From Polaromonas sp. 39-63-25 (GTDB lineage: Bacteria > Pseudomonadota > Gammaproteobacteria > Burkholderiales > Burkholderiaceae_C): 64,000 bases of DNA. The notes below the pieces were generated by a model. The model was not told where the DNA came from. It was given only the letters and a program-made list of their open reading frames with translations, and made no database searches. The stretch covers positions 248,001 through 312,000 of the forward strand of contig NZ_NCJH01000002.1 in assembly GCF_002278925.1 (NCBI RefSeq). The letters run 5' to 3'. This document shows, one piece after another, positions 60,881 to 64,000 of this stretch. Position numbers and translations under genes: made by a program. Within the stretch, counting starts at the first letter, position 1. Each line of letters opens with the position of its first letter.

Positions 60881-61199
60881 GGCTTCGCGGTTCCTGCTGG
60901 ATGGGGGTATCGCCCACCGCACAGACGCCACCGGGAAGACCGGTTTTTTGTTTGCGCGGTAGCGCTTCCCGATGATCGCACCACCGATGGGGCTGCTCGC
61001 CAGCCCAGGGGGTTGCAACTTGTGGGACAGGCCGGACAGTTGCTGTCAGCGGGCAGCCCGAACAGCCTGGTGAGCGCAAAGAAATGTGTCCCGATCCTCC
61101 ACGGATGTAAAGTCACGCAACACCGTGCAACCTTGCTGGCGCCGGCACGTCTATTGGCGTTCAATGGTGCTCATGTTTGCCACTACCGTCAGGAAACCC

Positions 61200-61607
61200 A
61201 TGACTTTGACCACCGCTTCACGGGGCGCATCTCGTACCCCGACCCGGACCCTCCTCGCCCTCGCCCTCGCCCTCGCCACTGCAGCGGCAGCCCTGCTGGC
61301 GCCGGCCGCACACGCCCAGCCGGCCGCGGCAGCGCCAGCCACGTCGCCAGCGGTTCAGGCACAGCCTGCGCCGTCCACCTCGGTAGTCTCCACGGCATCG
61401 GCCTCTACCGAACCCAGATACACCACCGGTGACATCGCGCGGGCATTCAGTTTCATGGACACCAACAAGGACGGCAAGATCAGCCGAGAAGAGGCCTCCG
61501 GCTTTCGCGGCGTGGCCAGGCACTTTGATGAAGCCGACACGAACAAGGACCGCACCCTGTCGCACCAGGAGTTCGAAAGCGCGTTGAATCAGGCCAAAAG
61601 CCGCTGA
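61200..61607 (+). CDS. Secreted EF-hand protein
   Basis: This 135-residue protein has a signal peptide (LALATAAAALLAPAAHA), a Pro/Ala-rich linker and two EF-hand loops: DTNKDGKISREE (complete, with Asp, Asn, Asp and Glu ligands) and DTNKDRTLSHQE (Arg in the usual Gly position). It probably binds calcium in the periplasm or outside. AGGAA precedes the ATG. Confidence 0.8.
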   Translation: MTLTTASRGASRTPTRTLLALALALATAAAALLAPAAHAQPAAAAPATSPAVQAQPAPSTSVVSTASASTEPRYTTGDIARAFSFMDTNKDGKISREEASGFRGVARHFDEADTNKDRTLSHQEFESALNQAKSR

Positions 61608-61647
61608 CTGGAAAATCACGGCGGGAACGCTCCCTGATTGATAGCGC

Positions 61648-61763
61648 CTTCGGCTTTCCCGTATTGGGCTACAGCCCTTTTTGGCATCCCGTTCTGTGTC
61701 CTCCGCTTCGGCTTTCCCGTATTGGGCTACAGCCCTTTTTGGCATCCCGTTCTGTGTCCTCCG
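61648..61763 (+). repeat. 58-bp tandem duplication with terminator-like loop
   Basis: 61648-61705 and 61706-61763 are identical 58-bp units. Each contains GGGCTACAGCCCTTTTT, a short stem with a T run, so two successive terminators would follow the EF-hand gene. Nothing else is recognised in 61608-62071. Confidence 0.85.
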
Positions 61764-62071
61764 GCATCTGCGCATCGGCGCTCGCAATCGGCAAGTGCGA
61801 TGACTTCAGCAGCCTGTGCGCCGCGCTGCAACGTCTGTTGGGCCATGCTCCGCGTCCAGCACTGGCCAGCTTCTCCGGCTGGGTCTGGCTTTCAACCCTG
61901 GTGAGCGACTCGGCACGCCTCGCGCGACGGGCGCCTGGCTGTAGGACAACATCGCCGGAAGGCCCCCTATCAGCCAAATCGGACAACAAAATCAAGGGTG
62001 ACGCGTTATAAAGTATTCAACCAAGCACCGGACCCAGGCCCGGCCGATTAGCTAGCTACCAAGGTCACATC

Positions 62072-62623
62072 ATGAACACGAAACAACTGCATCAACTTCG
62101 CGCGCTGCCCCTCGTTTTGGCGTTTGCGTTCGCGGCAGGCTCCACCTGGGCCCAGAAACCCGAATGGGCCGGCCAGGGCAAAGGCGGAAAGCAGGAGCAA
62201 AACGAACGTTCCGGCGGCAAACCGGACAAAGCCGAACGCGGCGACAAGGGCAACGGCAACAACAAGGGCGGCCAGCAGGCCCGCCCGGCGCAACAGGACG
62301 TCCGGGTCGGCGCTTACTTCGGCGACCAGCAGCGCGTGGTGATCCGCGACTACTACGGCAAGCAGTACAAGGCAGGTCGCTGCCCTCCCGGCCTGGCCAA
62401 GAAAAACAATGGCTGCATGCCTCCGGGGCAGGCCAAAAAATGGGCCATGGGCCAGCCGCTGCCGCGTGACGTGGTGTTTTACCCGGTGCCCAACGCCGTG
62501 CTGATCCAGCTGGGCACGCCCCCTGCCGGCCACAAATATGTGCGCGTGGCCAGCGACATTCTGCTGATCGCCGTGGGAACCAGCATGGTGGTGGACGCCA
62601 TTCAGGACCTGGGCCGGATGTAA
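62072..62623 (+). CDS. CigR/RcnB-like secreted protein
   Basis: This 183-residue protein has a signal peptide (LVLAFAFAAGSTWA), a highly charged low-complexity segment rich in Lys, Gly and Asn (about 30-72) and a C-terminal domain (RVVIRDYYGKQYKAGRCPPG, GCMPPGQAKKWAMGQPLP, YVRVASDILLIAVGTSMVV). The last two blocks match the pattern I associate with CigR-family proteins, which carry a C-terminal hydrophobic segment. Function uncertain. Confidence 0.7.
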   Translation: MNTKQLHQLRALPLVLAFAFAAGSTWAQKPEWAGQGKGGKQEQNERSGGKPDKAERGDKGNGNNKGGQQARPAQQDVRVGAYFGDQQRVVIRDYYGKQYKAGRCPPGLAKKNNGCMPPGQAKKWAMGQPLPRDVVFYPVPNAVLIQLGTPPAGHKYVRVASDILLIAVGTSMVVDAIQDLGRM

Positions 62624-62686
62624 ACACCCTGAGGCGGGCTTGCGGCAGCAGGCCCGCCGCTCAAAGGCGGGGCACCCTTGCTTCGA

Positions 62687-64000
62687 TCAGCGCGTCTGGC
62701 TGAGAACCCGCTGCAGCGTCTGCAGCAACTCATCGTTCGAGGTTTGCGCCTTGACCAGCACGGCAGCGGCCCGGGTTCCCTGGGCGCGGTCCACCTCGCT
62801 GGCCGAGAAAACCACGACCGGCGGCGGCCGCTCCAGCGCTTCGATGTCGGCCAGCAGATCCCAGCCTGATTCACCGGGCAGGCTCAGATCGAGCAGGATC
62901 AGGTCGTAGGTCCGCGCCGCCAGGCATGCGCGGGCTTCCTGCAGCGTGGCGGCAAATTCAAAGGTGGCGAAGTCCTGCACGATCGCTGCCGTGATGCGCT
63001 GGATATCCAGATCGTCTTCAACATGCAGGATGCGGGGCTTACCCTCGGCCATGCCCTTCATCGCATGGCGCAGACTGCGGATCAGCAGATTTTCATCAAT
63101 CGGCTTTTCGAGCCAGTCGGAAACCGTCAGCGACTGGTTGTTGAACTGGATCTGGCCCTCCCCGGCCATGGCCGACACCACCACAATGGGCAGATCCCGC
63201 GTGCCTTCCTGGCTGCGCAGGGTGCGGATGAGCGTGATGCCATCCTGGTCGGGCAGCTTGAGGTCCAGCGTCATCGCGGCATACCGGTTGGCCGCCAGGT
63301 GGGCCATCGCCTCGGAGGCGCTGTAAACCATGTCGCTGTCAAAGCCGCCCTTGTCCAGCATCATCGCGATCAGGCGGGCAATGTCTCTATCGTCTTCGCA
63401 GATCAGCACGCATGGCCGGGTGAAAACCCGGGTTTCTACGGGAAGGCGCGGTGCAGCCTCTTTCCATTCGGGCAGTTCAAAGAAGAACGTGGAGCCCACG
63501 CCGACTTTGCTGTCAAAACCCACGCTGCCGCCGAGGCGTTCGACAATCGCCCTGGAAATATTCAGGCCCAGCCCGGTGCCGCCCTTCTGGCGCGTGTCGG
63601 ACGAATCCGCCTGGGAAAACTTCTGGAAGATGCGCTTGCGGAATTCTTCCGGAACGCCTGGCCCATGATCACGCACTTCCACCCGCACGCCGAGGCCGGC
63701 GCGTTTGACATCGACCTCCACCACCCCGCCCGGCGGTGAATATTTCATCGCGTTGGACAGCAGGTTGGTCACGACCTGGGCCAGGCGGTCAGTGTCCACA
63801 TGAACCCGCAGGTCACCCTCCGGAAAATTCAGGCGCAAGCTGACGTTCTGCGCAGCCCCAAAACCTTCGTTGGCCGCCAGCACCTGTACCAGCAAGGGCT
63901 GGAGGTCGACCACCTGCAGGTCCAGGCGCATCTTGCCGGACTCGATCTTTTCGATGTCGAGGATGTCGTTGATCAGACGGATCAGTCGCTCGCAGTTGTT
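62687..64000 (-). CDS. Hybrid histidine kinase with two receiver domains (N-terminus outside window)
   Basis: The frame is open to the right edge, so the sensor part is not seen. Visible order: end of HisKA (NNCERLIRLINDILDIEKIESGK), ATPase domain (NLLSNAMKYSPPGG, DHGPGVPEEF, GTGLGLNIS), receiver 1 (CEDDRDIARL, TLDLKLPD, LEKP) and receiver 2 (HVEDDLDIQRI, LLDLSLPG). Receiver 2 ends in VLVKAQTS, with Ala after the conserved Lys where Pro is usual. Such double-receiver kinases often pass phosphate to a separate regulator, which is not visible here. Confidence 0.9.
   Translation of the reverse strand, partial: NNCERLIRLINDILDIEKIESGKMRLDLQVVDLQPLLVQVLAANEGFGAAQNVSLRLNFPEGDLRVHVDTDRLAQVVTNLLSNAMKYSPPGGVVEVDVKRAGLGVRVEVRDHGPGVPEEFRKRIFQKFSQADSSDTRQKGGTGLGLNISRAIVERLGGSVGFDSKVGVGSTFFFELPEWKEAAPRLPVETRVFTRPCVLICEDDRDIARLIAMMLDKGGFDSDMVYSASEAMAHLAANRYAAMTLDLKLPDQDGITLIRTLRSQEGTRDLPIVVVSAMAGEGQIQFNNQSLTVSDWLEKPIDENLLIRSLRHAMKGMAEGKPRILHVEDDLDIQRITAAIVQDFATFEFAATLQEARACLAARTYDLILLDLSLPGESGWDLLADIEALERPPPVVVFSASEVDRAQGTRAAAVLVKAQTSNDELLQTLQRVLSQTR

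Overview
The window looks like chromosomal DNA of a high-GC betaproteobacterium, most likely Burkholderiales, family Comamonadaceae (Polaromonas, Rhodoferax or Variovorax-like). This is an inference from gene content: two Bug-type tricarboxylate receptors, fused indolepyruvate oxidoreductase genes, a tandem cyanophycin synthetase pair beside a cyanophycin-associated ABC exporter, PuuD-type urate oxidation and a urtABCDE operon. No 16S, tRNA or marker gene is present to confirm it.

Layout. 0-8 kb: the 3' part of xanthine dehydrogenase xdhB, a DgcZ-like diguanylate cyclase, a patch of decayed gene tails, a BON lipoprotein, and a four-gene operon for flavin-based extracytosolic redox chemistry (PepSY protein, DUF2271 protein with a flavinylation motif, PepSY/flavodoxin/FNR reductase, ApbE). 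8.5-18.7 kb: D-tartrate dehydratase with a divergent LysR regulator, a 169-bp terminal-inverted-repeat element, a PAS sensor kinase, a very large receiver/PAS/GAF/HD-GYP protein with its coupled small gene, and a second LysR. 18.7-24 kb: indolepyruvate oxidoreductase (iorA, iorB), a Bug receptor and an acyl-CoA thioesterase. 24.7-29.2 kb: a ttu-like tartrate operon (ttuC, Bug receptor, ttuD) with a divergent LysR.

29.2-40.2 kb is a purine-catabolism island. It holds PuuD (urate oxidation), XdhC, hydroxyisourate hydrolase, a GntR regulator with a perfect palindromic operator, allantoinase PuuE, a fused OHCU decarboxylase/allantoate amidohydrolase, an M20 hydrolase and an NMT1-type ABC importer. 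With xdhB at the left edge this gives a route from xanthine to ureidoglycolate and urea. 40.5-48.9 kb holds a glycine-zipper protein and the cyanophycin module. 49.5-59.1 kb holds a lone ureD, an M48 lipoprotein protease, an antiporter and the urea importer urtABCDE. 59.3-64 kb holds small secreted proteins, an AI-2E family permease and a hybrid histidine kinase that runs off the right edge. The common theme of the right half is scavenging and storing nitrogen.

The main non-coding signals are these. (i) A roughly 300-400 bp repeat family with three hairpins whose stems differ between copies by compensatory changes; there are four copies, two of them between urtD and urtE. (ii) A 19-bp dispersed motif, GCTAY-N8-KAGCTG, with six copies, some inside genes. 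(iii) Fused, frameshifted 3' tails of genes that also exist intact in the window. (iv) An intergenic-type palindromic repeat inserted in frame in the OHCU decarboxylase/allantoate amidohydrolase gene. All identifications come from reading the sequence; no database search was run.
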